Source: Roseomonas sp. E05
Lineage (GTDB): Bacteria > Pseudomonadota > Alphaproteobacteria > Acetobacterales > Acetobacteraceae
Length of the DNA: 64,000 bases
Assembly: GCF_030063475.1 (NCBI RefSeq)
Contig: NZ_JASIRT010000004.1
Coordinates: forward strand, 62,001 to 126,000
Direction: 5' to 3'
The notes below the pieces were generated by a model, which did not search any database, had not been told where the DNA came from, and worked only from the letters and a program-made list of their open reading frames with translations. Below are positions 1-7,058 of the stretch, one piece after another. Both the position numbers and the translations under genes were made by a program. Position 1 is the first letter of the stretch, and each line of letters starts with the position of its first letter.

Positions 1-384
1 CTGGCGCGGCACTGCATCGCACGTGGCGCTCCCGGCGCCATCGTCAACATCGCCTCGACGCATGGGCTGGTCGGCATCGCCGGGCGCAGCGTCTATGGAA
101 TTTCCAAGGGCGGCATGGTGCAGATGACGCGCATGCTGGCCATCGAATGGGCGGCACAGGGCATCCGCGTCAACGCGGTGGCGCCCGGCACGGTGCTCAC
201 GCCTTCCCGCCAAACCATGCTGGCCGATCCGGCGCGGCGTCAGACCATGCTCGACCGCATCCCCCTGGGCCGCTTCCCCGTGGAGGAGGAGATCGCCGAT
301 GCCGTCTGCTATCTGGCGGGCGCGGGCGCGGGCGCGGTCACCGGGCAGATCCTGGCGGTGGATGGCGGGGTGACGGCGGCCTGA
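1..384 (+). CDS. SDR family oxidoreductase, C-terminal part
   Basis: The frame is open from base 1, so the N-terminal Rossmann nucleotide-binding half lies outside the window. The visible part has the strand IVNIAS followed by the catalytic YGISK (the YxxxK motif of short-chain dehydrogenases). After it come the usual IRVNAVAPGTV segment and a C-terminal AVDGG ending. The family carries out NAD(P)-dependent reduction or oxidation of alcohols and ketones in the cytoplasm; the substrate cannot be told. A terminator-like hairpin begins 8 bases after the stop. The family call is secure, the function is open. Confidence 0.9.
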   Translation: MARHCIARGAPGAIVNIASTHGLVGIAGRSVYGISKGGMVQMTRMLAIEWAAQGIRVNAVAPGTVLTPSRQTMLADPARRQTMLDRIPLGRFPVEEEIADAVCYLAGAGAGAVTGQILAVDGGVTAA

Positions 385-392
385 AACAGGCT

Positions 393-430
393 GGGGGAAG
401 GAATTCCCCCAGACCCCCATCTTCTTTCTT
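393..430 (+). terminator. Terminator-family element, plus orientation
   Basis: The core palindrome GGGGGAAGGAATTCCCCC (393-410) is followed by AGACCCCCATC and a pyrimidine tract TTCTTTCTT. It starts 8 bases after the SDR stop. The same arrangement recurs about ten times in the window, which supports a transcription terminator role. Confidence 0.65.
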
Positions 431-474
431 CGAGTTTCCTGCGCTTGTTTGCCGCAAGCGCCAAAACTGACAGA

Positions 475-516
475 AAAAAGATGGGGGGTTCGGGGGGAAT
501 TCTTTCCCCCCGATCT
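475..516 (-). terminator. Terminator-family element, minus orientation
   Basis: An inverted copy of the element at 393-430 has its core at 492-511, 8 bases past the stop of the minus-strand ABC ATPase gene. Read on the minus strand it is a G-rich/C-rich hairpin around GAATTC, then CCCCCCATC and a T-rich tail. The two copies form a convergent terminator pair. Confidence 0.65.
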
Positions 517-519
517 TTT

Positions 520-1593
520 CTACCCCGCCGGCAGCACCACGCATTCCTCCGGCCGGATTGCCACCTGCACGCGGTCGCCCGGGGCCCCGCCGGTCGGCGG
601 CTGCACGGCGCGCAGCTCGATGCCGCCCAGGTCGAGCACGTATTCCTCCGTCAGGCCAAGGAAGGAGGAGGCCCGCAGTTCCGCGGGCAAACCAAAGCCA
701 CCGAAGCGCACATGCTCCTTGCGCACGCAGGCCAGCACCTTGCTGCCGCGCGCGGGGATGGTGCCGTCGCCGAGCGTGCCGCGCAGCCTCATGCCCTGCG
801 GCAGGCGGATCTCGGCCTGCCCGCCCTCGCTGCCGAGCATCTCGCCCTCCAGCACGTTGAGGCCGAGGAAGCGTGCGACGAAAGGCGTCGCGGGGCGGTG
901 GAAGACGCTGCGCGGGCCGCCCTCGGTCTCCACCCGGCCGCGGTTCATCACCACCAGCCGCTCGGCCAGGCCGAAGGCCTCGGACTGGTCGTGCGTGACG
1001 TAGATGGCGGTGAAGCCCAGCCGGTCCTGCAGGATCTTCAGCTCCATTCGCATCTGCTCGCGCAGCTGGGCATCGAGGTTGGAGAGCGCCTCGTCGAACA
1101 GCACGAGGCGCGGCTCGTGGATCAGCGCGCGGGCCAGCGCCACGCGCTGCTGCTGCCCGCCGGAGAGTTGCGTGGCCGATTTTTCCGCCCAGGCGCCGAG
1201 GCCGACGATCTCCAGCATGCGGGCGACGCGCGCCTGCTGCTCCGCCTTCGGCACGCGGCGCACGCGCAGCGGAAAACCGACATTCTCCGCCACGCTCATA
1301 TGCGGCCAGACCGCATAGGACTGGAAGACGATGCCGAGCTGGCGCTCCTCGGAAGGCAGGTTGATGCCACGGGCGGCGTCGAAGACCACACGGCCGGCGA
1401 TCTCGATCACGCCGGTATCCGGCGTCTCCAGTCCGGCGATGCAGCGGAGCATGGTGGTCTTGCCGCAGCCGCTGGGGCCGAGCAGGGCCAGGGTATGCCC
1501 CTCGGCCACCTGGAAGGAGACGCCGTCCAGCGCACGATGCGGGCCGTACTGCTTGACCAGCCCGTCCACGCGGATGAAGGCCTTGCTGTCCAT
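520..1593 (-). CDS. ABC transporter ATP-binding protein (FbpC/PotA-like)
   Basis: This is a 357-residue cytoplasmic ATPase of the importer class that energises iron, thiamine, spermidine or putrescine uptake. Walker A GPSGCGKT is at 39-46, the signature LSGGQQQ at 143-149, and Walker B LVLFDEA at 163-169. In DEALSNLDA, Ala replaces the usual Pro after DE. The C-terminal third after about residue 240 fits a TOBE-type regulatory domain. It starts 14 bases after the permease stop and is the last gene of a minus-strand operon. No periplasmic binding protein is encoded nearby, so the substrate is unassigned. Confidence 0.93.
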   Translation of the reverse strand: MDSKAFIRVDGLVKQYGPHRALDGVSFQVAEGHTLALLGPSGCGKTTMLRCIAGLETPDTGVIEIAGRVVFDAARGINLPSEERQLGIVFQSYAVWPHMSVAENVGFPLRVRRVPKAEQQARVARMLEIVGLGAWAEKSATQLSGGQQQRVALARALIHEPRLVLFDEALSNLDAQLREQMRMELKILQDRLGFTAIYVTHDQSEAFGLAERLVVMNRGRVETEGGPRSVFHRPATPFVARFLGLNVLEGEMLGSEGGQAEIRLPQGMRLRGTLGDGTIPARGSKVLACVRKEHVRFGGFGLPAELRASSFLGLTEEYVLDLGGIELRAVQPPTGGAPGDRVQVAIRPEECVVLPAG

Positions 1594-1607
1594 GACGTTC
1601 TCTCCGC

Positions 1608-3350
1608 TCAGGACTGGGTGACGGTGGTGCGGGTCAGGCGGAACAGGGTGAAGGCGAGCAGCAGCAGCACGAGCTGCACCACCGCCAGGGCCGCGACATA
1701 GCCCGCGCTGCGGTCGGCCAGCAGCACCAGCGCCACGCTGATCGTCTCCGTGCCCTGGGCGTAAAGCAGGATGGTTGCGCCCAGCTCGCGGATGAAGATG
1801 ACGAAGAGCATCAGCCAGGCCGCGATCACCGCCGGTTTCAGCAAGGGCAGCAGCACCCAGCGCATGCTCTGCGCCCAGCTTGCGCCGCTGGCCCGCGCGC
1901 TCTGCTCCAGCTCCGGGTTGATCGCCAGGAACATGGCGGAGACGGTGCGGGTGGCGAAGGGAAAGAAGCGCGCGACATAGGCGATCAGCACGATGGTCAG
2001 CGTGCTGTAGAGCGGCGTGCGGATCGCCAGGATCAGGAAACCGAGGCCGAGGATAATGCCGGGGATGCCGAGCGGCAGCGAGAGCACCGCATCGGCGAGG
2101 CCGCGCCGGGCCGGTGTGCCGCGGTTGAGGTAATAGGCCTGCAGTACGGCGAGCGCGACGCCGATGGTGGCCCCCGTGACCGCCAGGATCAGGCTGTTGA
2201 GGATGGCCTGCTGCGTCAGCCGGAAGCTGAACAGCACATAGGTGAAGTTGGCGAGGCTGGCGCGGCTGATGTCGAAGCTGCCGGTCCAGAGGCGGGAGAG
2301 CGAGACCATCACCAGCGCCATCATCGGCAGCAGCACGGCGCCGCCGATATAGACCGCCTCCAGCCCGAGCGCGACGATGCGGCCGGCACGGCCGAGCGGC
2401 AGCAGGCGCGGCCGGTAGCCCTTGCCGGTGACGATCTCGTAGCGCCGCCGCGCCAGATAGCGCCGCTGCGCCAGGGTGAGCAGGATGGTCACGCCCAGCA
2501 CCATCATGCCGAAGGCGGCGGCGCGGCCGAAATCGGCCGGGTACTGCACGGCGGCGAAGATCTCGGTCGGCATGGTGGGGATGCCGCTGGGCAAAGCGAG
2601 GGCGAGCGGCACGTCGAACAGGCCGGCGCTGGTGATGAACACCACCAGCGCGCCGGAGAGCAGCGCCGGGCTGACCAGCGGGATGCTGACATGCCGCAGC
2701 GTGTACCAGAAGCCGGCGCCGTGCACGCGCGCCGCATCCTCCAGCGCCGCGTCCATCTGCTTCAGCGGCGACATCACGAAGAGATAGACGTAGGGCGTGT
2801 AGAACAGGGTCAGCACCCAGATCACGCCGCCCAGGCTGTAGATGTTGATGAAGCCGAGATCGAGGCCGAGATGGCGCATCGCGAACTGCTGCAGCAGGCC
2901 GCTGCCCGGCGCGACGAGGTAGATCCAGCTGATGGCGCCGACATAGGGCGAGAGGAAGAAGGGAACCAGGTTCCCCAGCTCCAGCCAGCGCCGGCCCGGC
3001 ATGTCGGTGCGCGCCACCAGCCAGGCCAGGGTGAAGCCGAGGGTGCAGCTCAGCAGCGTGGCGCCGGCGCCGCAGATCGCGGTGTTGCCGACCGCTTCCC
3101 AGACGCGCGGTTCCGCCAGCACGCGGGTGAAGTTGGCGAGGGAAAGCCGTCCGGCCTCGCCTTCCCAGACCAGCAGGCTGCGGATCAGCATGGCCAGCAG
3201 CGGCCCCGTGATCAGCAGCAGCCCGGCGATCACGCCGGCCGCCGGCAAGGCCCGCTGCAGGCCGAGGAAGCGGCGCGGCGCCGATGGCGCCTCAGCCAGA
3301 GAGGGCGTGAGGCCGCGCCCGATGCCTGCGGCGCTCATGCCGTGCGCCAT
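1608..3350 (-). CDS. Two-domain ABC transporter permease (FbpB/ThiP-like)
   Basis: This 580-residue inner-membrane protein has two tandem binding-protein-dependent permease domains of about 270 residues, with roughly twelve hydrophobic segments in all. Each half carries an EAA-type loop; the first reads near EDAARVHGAGFWYTLRHV and the second near EQSARASGASW. This fused architecture is known from iron(III) and thiamine importers. It overlaps the upstream decarboxylase-like gene by 16 bases and precedes its ATPase by 14 bases, so the genes are probably translationally coupled. The substrate is unknown because the binding protein is absent. Confidence 0.92.
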   Translation of the reverse strand: MAHGMSAAGIGRGLTPSLAEAPSAPRRFLGLQRALPAAGVIAGLLLITGPLLAMLIRSLLVWEGEAGRLSLANFTRVLAEPRVWEAVGNTAICGAGATLLSCTLGFTLAWLVARTDMPGRRWLELGNLVPFFLSPYVGAISWIYLVAPGSGLLQQFAMRHLGLDLGFINIYSLGGVIWVLTLFYTPYVYLFVMSPLKQMDAALEDAARVHGAGFWYTLRHVSIPLVSPALLSGALVVFITSAGLFDVPLALALPSGIPTMPTEIFAAVQYPADFGRAAAFGMMVLGVTILLTLAQRRYLARRRYEIVTGKGYRPRLLPLGRAGRIVALGLEAVYIGGAVLLPMMALVMVSLSRLWTGSFDISRASLANFTYVLFSFRLTQQAILNSLILAVTGATIGVALAVLQAYYLNRGTPARRGLADAVLSLPLGIPGIILGLGFLILAIRTPLYSTLTIVLIAYVARFFPFATRTVSAMFLAINPELEQSARASGASWAQSMRWVLLPLLKPAVIAAWLMLFVIFIRELGATILLYAQGTETISVALVLLADRSAGYVAALAVVQLVLLLLAFTLFRLTRTTVTQS

Positions 3351-3889
3351 GGGAGCTGCGCGTCGCCGGGGGCGGCGACCTCGTGTCCGTTCAGCGTCAG
3401 CGCCAGCAGCGTGTAATAGCCGACAAGGCCCGTGAGATCGACGATGCCCTGCTGGCCGAGCGCCTCGCGCGCACGGTTGTAGAGTGTGTCCGGCACGCGG
3501 CCCTCGCGCAGCAGCGTGGCGCAGTAGTCGCGTACCAGGGCGTCGTTCGGCTCCTCGAAATCCGGCGCCTCACCCCGGCCGAGCTGCGCCAGCACCGCCT
3601 CCGGCAGCCCCAGCCGCTCGGCCAGCGGTGCATGGGCGTACCATTCGTAGTCACAGCGCCAGTGGGTGGCGACGGTCAGGATGGCCAGTTCGCGCAGCCG
3701 CTCCGGCACGGCGCACTGGAAGCGGACATAGACGCCGAGCTGTTCCACCCGCGCGGCAAGGCCGGGGCTGTGCAGCAGTGCCAGGAAAGGGCCGCGCACA
3801 CCGCCCCGCGCGCCGGTGGCGATGCGGTTATAGACCTCGGACTGCGCCGGGCTCAGCGTTTCGGGATCAATGGAGGGCAGGCGGCTCAT
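3335..3889 (-). CDS. Carboxymuconolactone decarboxylase family protein
   Basis: This 184-residue protein belongs to the AhpD/PcaC superfamily. The conserved helical region reads RELAILTVATHWRCDYEWYAH, with the acidic and His residues of this subgroup; there is no AhpD-type CxxC pair. Family members act on muconolactone-like intermediates or are uncharacterised. Its start overlaps the hydrolase stop (ATGA) and its end overlaps the permease start, so it sits inside the operon. Next to an enol-lactonase-like hydrolase this suggests catabolism of an aromatic or lactone-type compound imported by the adjacent ABC system, which is an inference. Confidence 0.85.
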   Translation of the reverse strand: MSRLPSIDPETLSPAQSEVYNRIATGARGGVRGPFLALLHSPGLAARVEQLGVYVRFQCAVPERLRELAILTVATHWRCDYEWYAHAPLAERLGLPEAVLAQLGRGEAPDFEEPNDALVRDYCATLLREGRVPDTLYNRAREALGQQGIVDLTGLVGYYTLLALTLNGHEVAAPGDAQLPWRTA

Positions 3890-4692
3890 CGCGCCGGCTC
3901 CGCGGCGAGGCTGGAGAAGAACCGGTGCAGCGCGGCCCCCACCGCCTCCGGCTGCTCGATCGCCGAGAGATGCCCGGCATGCGGGATCTCGACATAGCGG
4001 GCGCCGGGCGTCGCGTGCTGCATGGCGCGCATCACCTCGGGCGGCGCGCCCTGGTCCTCCTTGCCCGTCAGATAGAGCACGGGCAGCTCGATGTCGCCGA
4101 GCTGGCCACCATAGTCGAGGCCCTGCAGGGCGGCGGCGCAGCCGCGATAGCCCTCTGGTGCGGTGCCGCGCACCATGCCGGCGACCTGGGCGGCGAGGTC
4201 CGGCTGCGCCTCGCGGAAGCCGCGCGCAAACCAGCGGGAGAGGCTCGGCTCCACCATCGCCTCCATGCCCTGCGCGGCGACGGCCGCGCCGCGCTCGGCC
4301 CAGGCGTCGCGATAGGCGGCGGGGGCGGAGGCGCGGGCATCGCAGCAGGCTAGGCTCAGCAGCCGCTCGGGGTGAGACAGCGCCAGCCCCAGCCCGGTCA
4401 TGCCGCCGAGGGAGAGGCCGACGAAATGCGCCCGGGCGATGTCCAGCGCCGTCATCAGGCCGATGGCGTCGCGCCCGAGCATGTCGAGGTCGTAGGGGCC
4501 GGGCGGCGCTTCCGAACGGCCATGCCCGCGCGTGTCATAGCGCAGGATGCGGTAGTGCGGCGCCAGGACGCGCGCCACGCCGTCCCAGAGGTGGAGGTCC
4601 GTGGCGATGCCATGCGCCAGCACCACCCAGGGCCCTTTCTCCACCCCTTCCACGACCGCGTGCAGCGCGGTGCCATTCGTTTCGACCTGCAT
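3886..4692 (-). CDS. Alpha/beta hydrolase, 3-oxoadipate enol-lactonase-like
   Basis: This is a 268-residue hydrolase beginning MQVETNG. The reading frame stays open far upstream, but that part is only a shadow of the flavin reductase gene, so 4692 is the sensible start. The nucleophile elbow GLSLGG places the catalytic Ser at 94. The oxyanion segment LAHGIATD is near 25-32, and HAGH near the C-terminus supplies the catalytic His. The overall pattern matches PcaD-type enol-lactone hydrolases. It lies directly before a carboxymuconolactone-decarboxylase-like gene (ATGA overlap), as in beta-ketoadipate pathways, but the exact substrate is not established. Confidence 0.85.
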   Translation of the reverse strand: MQVETNGTALHAVVEGVEKGPWVVLAHGIATDLHLWDGVARVLAPHYRILRYDTRGHGRSEAPPGPYDLDMLGRDAIGLMTALDIARAHFVGLSLGGMTGLGLALSHPERLLSLACCDARASAPAAYRDAWAERGAAVAAQGMEAMVEPSLSRWFARGFREAQPDLAAQVAGMVRGTAPEGYRGCAAALQGLDYGGQLGDIELPVLYLTGKEDQGAPPEVMRAMQHATPGARYVEIPHAGHLSAIEQPEAVGAALHRFFSSLAAEPAR

Positions 4693-4733
4693 GGCGACGT
4701 TTCCCCCGAGTTTTCTTGTGGTGGCTGGCCGGC

Positions 4734-5255
4734 TCAGCCCTGGACCGTGGCCTCCGGCAGGAAGCGGCCGAAGCGGCCGCGGTGGAACACCAGCGGCGCG
4801 CCCTCGGGGGCGGTGCAGGATGCCACCTCGCCCACCAGGATGTCGTGGTCGCCGCCGGGATGAGTGGCGTGGAGGCGGCAGCTCAGCTGCGCCACGCAGC
4901 CCGGCAACAGGGGCTGGCCGTTCTCGCAGCAGGAGGGCGGCAGCCCCATGAAGCGCTCGCCGAGCGCGCCGACGAAGCGGCGGGCCAGCGCCTCCTGGTC
5001 CGCGGCGAGCAGGTTGACCGCGAAGGCGCCGCTGGCCTGGATGGCGCTGCCGGTGACGCTGCCCTGGCGGAGGCAGACGAGGAGCAGGCAGGGTTCGAGG
5101 GAAACCGAAGTCAGGGAATTGACCGTCATGCCATGCCGCGCCCCCTGCCATTCCGTGGTGATCACGGCGACACCCGTGGCGAAGGCGCCCATGGCGGCGC
5201 GGAAGCTGGCGGGGGTGGCCGGCAACAGGCCGGATTCGGAAAGGGACTGGCTCAC
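4734..5255 (-). CDS. Flavin reductase family protein (FMN-binding split barrel)
   Basis: This 173-residue protein has the features of HpaC-like flavin reductases: an N-terminal FRAAMGAFATGVAVITT motif, NSLTSVSLEPCLLLVCL for flavin binding, FAVNLL, and a GDHDILVGEV segment. Such proteins supply reduced FMN or FAD to a partner monooxygenase. The start codon appears to be GTG at 5253-5255 with no strong ribosome site; the first internal Met would cut into the conserved N-terminus. It is the first gene of the operon running to 520. The oxygenase partner is not in the operon. Confidence 0.88.
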   Translation of the reverse strand: MSQSLSESGLLPATPASFRAAMGAFATGVAVITTEWQGARHGMTVNSLTSVSLEPCLLLVCLRQGSVTGSAIQASGAFAVNLLAADQEALARRFVGALGERFMGLPPSCCENGQPLLPGCVAQLSCRLHATHPGGDHDILVGEVASCTAPEGAPLVFHRGRFGRFLPEATVQG

Positions 5256-5340
5256 CGGGCAATGATCTCGGACGTTTTCGCCAGGATATCAGTGCGGTTT
5301 GGTGCTGGGAAAATCCGAAATCAGAAAATCATTCTTGCCA

Positions 5341-5456
5341 GAAATTCAAAAGGGCCAGAAATTCAAAAGGGCCAGAAATTCAAAAGGGCCAGAAATTCAA
5401 AAGGGCCAGAAATTCAAAAGGGCCAGAAATTCAAAAGGGCCAGAAATTCAAAAGGG
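5341..5456. repeat. Seven tandem copies of a 17-bp repeat
   Basis: The unit GAAATTCAAAAGGGCCA is repeated without spacers from 5341: six complete copies plus a final 14-base copy. I see no base changes between copies. It is AT-rich in a GC-rich genome and lies about 85 bases upstream of the GTG start of the flavin reductase operon. Identical copies with no drift indicate recent expansion or active slippage. It may be a protein-binding iteron array or just a variable-number repeat. Confidence 0.95.
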
Positions 5457-5462
5457 AAGGTC

Positions 5463-5513
5463 GGGGGAAGGAATTCCCCGGTCAAACCTATCGGTTTGAC
5501 CCATCTTCTTTCC
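5463..5513 (+). terminator. Variant terminator-family element with an extra perfect hairpin
   Basis: The core GGGGGAAGGAATTCCCC is at 5463-5479. The normal GACCCCC linker is replaced by a perfect 9-bp stem, GGTCAAACC (5480-5488) and GGTTTGACC (5493-5501), around the loop TATC. CATCTTCTTTC then resumes. Unlike the other copies it follows no plus-strand gene. Confidence 0.6.
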
Positions 5514-6192
5514 GGCGGTTTGGAGCCGCACCTTCCGCCCGCGCGGGAAACCTGAAGAAAGAAGAAGGGGGCCTGGGGGAATTCATTCCCCCAGGCTTGC
5601 TTCCTCGGTGCACGGTGCGCCGGTAAAGCGCCGCCCGATGACGCGCCCAATGCGCGCGCATCCAGTCATCGGCGGGACGGTCGTAATAGTCCCGGGCGAT
5701 ATGGCGCGCATTGAGCCCGACGAAATGCGCGCCATGGCTGCCCAGCTCCGGCTGGCGCGGCCAGAAGGGCGAGCAGATCGTGACCTCGTTGGTGCGCACG
5801 GCCAGCGGCGCGGAGGCGAGGGAAAGCGCGGCAGTCTGCAGCCCCTGCTCGCCCAGTTCCGAGGTGAGCCGGGGAGGGTGCCCCAGCACGGCTTCCTGCC
5901 GGCGCAGCACCGCTCGCAGGGCGGCTTCCAAGCCGAAGCCGGGGGGCAAGCCACGGATGCCGGAATTCCGGGGCGATGGGCTGCAGAAGGCCGCGAACTG
6001 CCCGAAGGCCGGCCGCACATCCTCCGCCAGCAGGCACCGATCCGGCGCGGCCTCCTCCAGCCAGGCACGGAGTGCGCCGGGGAGGTCCCACCGGATGGGC
6101 GGCGGCGACCAGCACGGGCGCGGCAATCGGCGCGCCACCGGCGGCCATCCCGGCCGGGAAGCGGCGGGCGCGGTCGCCCTCCATGCGGGCAT
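5488..6192 (-). CDS. Hypothetical protein in a sugar-nucleotide/glycosyltransferase group
   Basis: I do not recognise a family for these 234 residues. The start at 6192 shares one base with the stop of the nucleotidyltransferase (TGATG), implying translational coupling. The conserved-looking part is central and C-terminal: PPRLTSELGEQGLQTAALSL, FVGLNARHIARDYYDRP and DDWMRAHWARHRAALYRR. From about residue 198 the frame continues into the terminator element, giving a low-complexity tail (GGMNSPRPPSSFFRFPA) that is probably not ancestral. Its position suggests a role in glycan synthesis. The N-terminal 35 residues are Pro/Arg-rich and could belong to a shorter real protein. Confidence 0.6.
   Translation of the reverse strand: MPAWRATAPAASRPGWPPVARRLPRPCWSPPPIRWDLPGALRAWLEEAAPDRCLLAEDVRPAFGQFAAFCSPSPRNSGIRGLPPGFGLEAALRAVLRRQEAVLGHPPRLTSELGEQGLQTAALSLASAPLAVRTNEVTICSPFWPRQPELGSHGAHFVGLNARHIARDYYDRPADDWMRAHWARHRAALYRRTVHRGSKPGGMNSPRPPSSFFRFPARAEGAAPNRRKEDGSNR
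5551..5594 (-). terminator. Terminator-family element, minus orientation
   Basis: On the minus strand the core GGGGGAATGAATTCCCCC (5575-5592), flanked by CCT and AGG, is followed by a C-rich stretch and TTCTTCTTTCTTC. It forms an inverted pair with the element at 5463. The hypothetical gene at 5488-6192 appears to read through it instead of stopping in front of it. Confidence 0.6.
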
Positions 6193-7055
6193 CACTCGCT
6201 GCCGCCCGCCGCGCTGGCGCGCCATCCCGGCAGGCCGCCGGCGCCGTCCGCGCGGCCAGGCCGGTCCGGGCGGCGCGGCGCGGCGCGCTGCTGCAGGACG
6301 CGGAAGGGCAGCGCCGCCTCCTGTCCGCCCTTCGGCCGGCTCTCCAGCAGTTCCAGCGCCTGGCGATAGCCGTGCAGCGTACCGACATCGGCATAGGCCT
6401 CGCCGGCGCGGAGGCCGCGTGCGCGGCCGCCCTGGGCGAGATAGGCGTTGACCAGCGTGCCGATATACTCGTCGCCGCGCCCCGGCTGCTGCCACAGCGC
6501 ATGCAGCGCATGCAGCACATGGCCGGGCATGCGGAAGGCGCCCCAGACCCAGCGCGAGCGGGCATCGCGCGACTTCACCTGGATTTCCCTGACGCGCCCT
6601 TCCGCATCGCTCACCACGGCGTCGAAATGCTCGGGATGCTCGACGGGGAAGAGCAGGAAGGAGAGCTCCTCGGCCGGCAGCAGCGCAAGGCCGTTGCGCG
6701 GGAACCAGACCGTGTCGGGCAGGCCCACCAGCACCGACTCCTCGGCGGCGATGAAGGGCGCGGCGCGGAAGATCGCGTCGCACAGCCCGCCCGGCTCGGG
6801 CTGCACGACATAGGCGATGCGCGCCGGTCCGATGCTGGCCCCGTAGTAGTTGATGATGTCGCTCTTCCCCGGCGCGATGACGAAGCAGATCTTGTCGGCG
6901 CCGGCGGCGATCATCCGCTCGATCAGGTGCTCACTGACGGCGCGCGGGCGCTCCACGCCCTCCTCGATGCGGCTGCCCACCGGCAGCAGCTCCTTCGAGA
7001 AGGCCAGCGGCTGGATGCGGCTGCCGAGGCCGGCGGCCGGAATGATGCCCCACAT
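6192..7055 (-). CDS. Sugar nucleotidyltransferase family protein
   Basis: These 287 residues have the GT-A nucleotidyltransferase N-terminus: MWGIIPAAGLGSRIQPLA followed by SKELLPVG, the usual glucose-1-phosphate thymidylyl/uridylyltransferase signature. Further family segments are IAPGKSDIINYYG, the product-binding VLVGLPDTVWFP, and EAYADVGTLHGYRQAL near the end. It would activate a sugar phosphate to an NDP-sugar in the cytoplasm. The last 45 residues are low-complexity Ala/Arg/Pro. It lies 3 bases after the CgeB-like glycosyltransferase gene, in the same operon. The specific sugar is unknown. Confidence 0.9.
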   Translation of the reverse strand: MWGIIPAAGLGSRIQPLAFSKELLPVGSRIEEGVERPRAVSEHLIERMIAAGADKICFVIAPGKSDIINYYGASIGPARIAYVVQPEPGGLCDAIFRAAPFIAAEESVLVGLPDTVWFPRNGLALLPAEELSFLLFPVEHPEHFDAVVSDAEGRVREIQVKSRDARSRWVWGAFRMPGHVLHALHALWQQPGRGDEYIGTLVNAYLAQGGRARGLRAGEAYADVGTLHGYRQALELLESRPKGGQEAALPFRVLQQRAAPRRPDRPGRADGAGGLPGWRASAAGGSE

Positions 7056-7058
7056 GGC

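Noticed and set aside
445-1701. Plus-strand 418-codon frame
   Set aside because: It is antisense to the ABC ATPase, with no homology signals.
5341-5456. Possible CRISPR array
   Set aside because: The repeats are 17 bp and contiguous, with no spacers and no cas genes nearby.
3870-5555. Plus-strand frame of 561 codons
   Set aside because: It is antisense to the hydrolase and flavin reductase genes and reads through the 17-bp repeat array; it is Arg/Ala/Pro low complexity.
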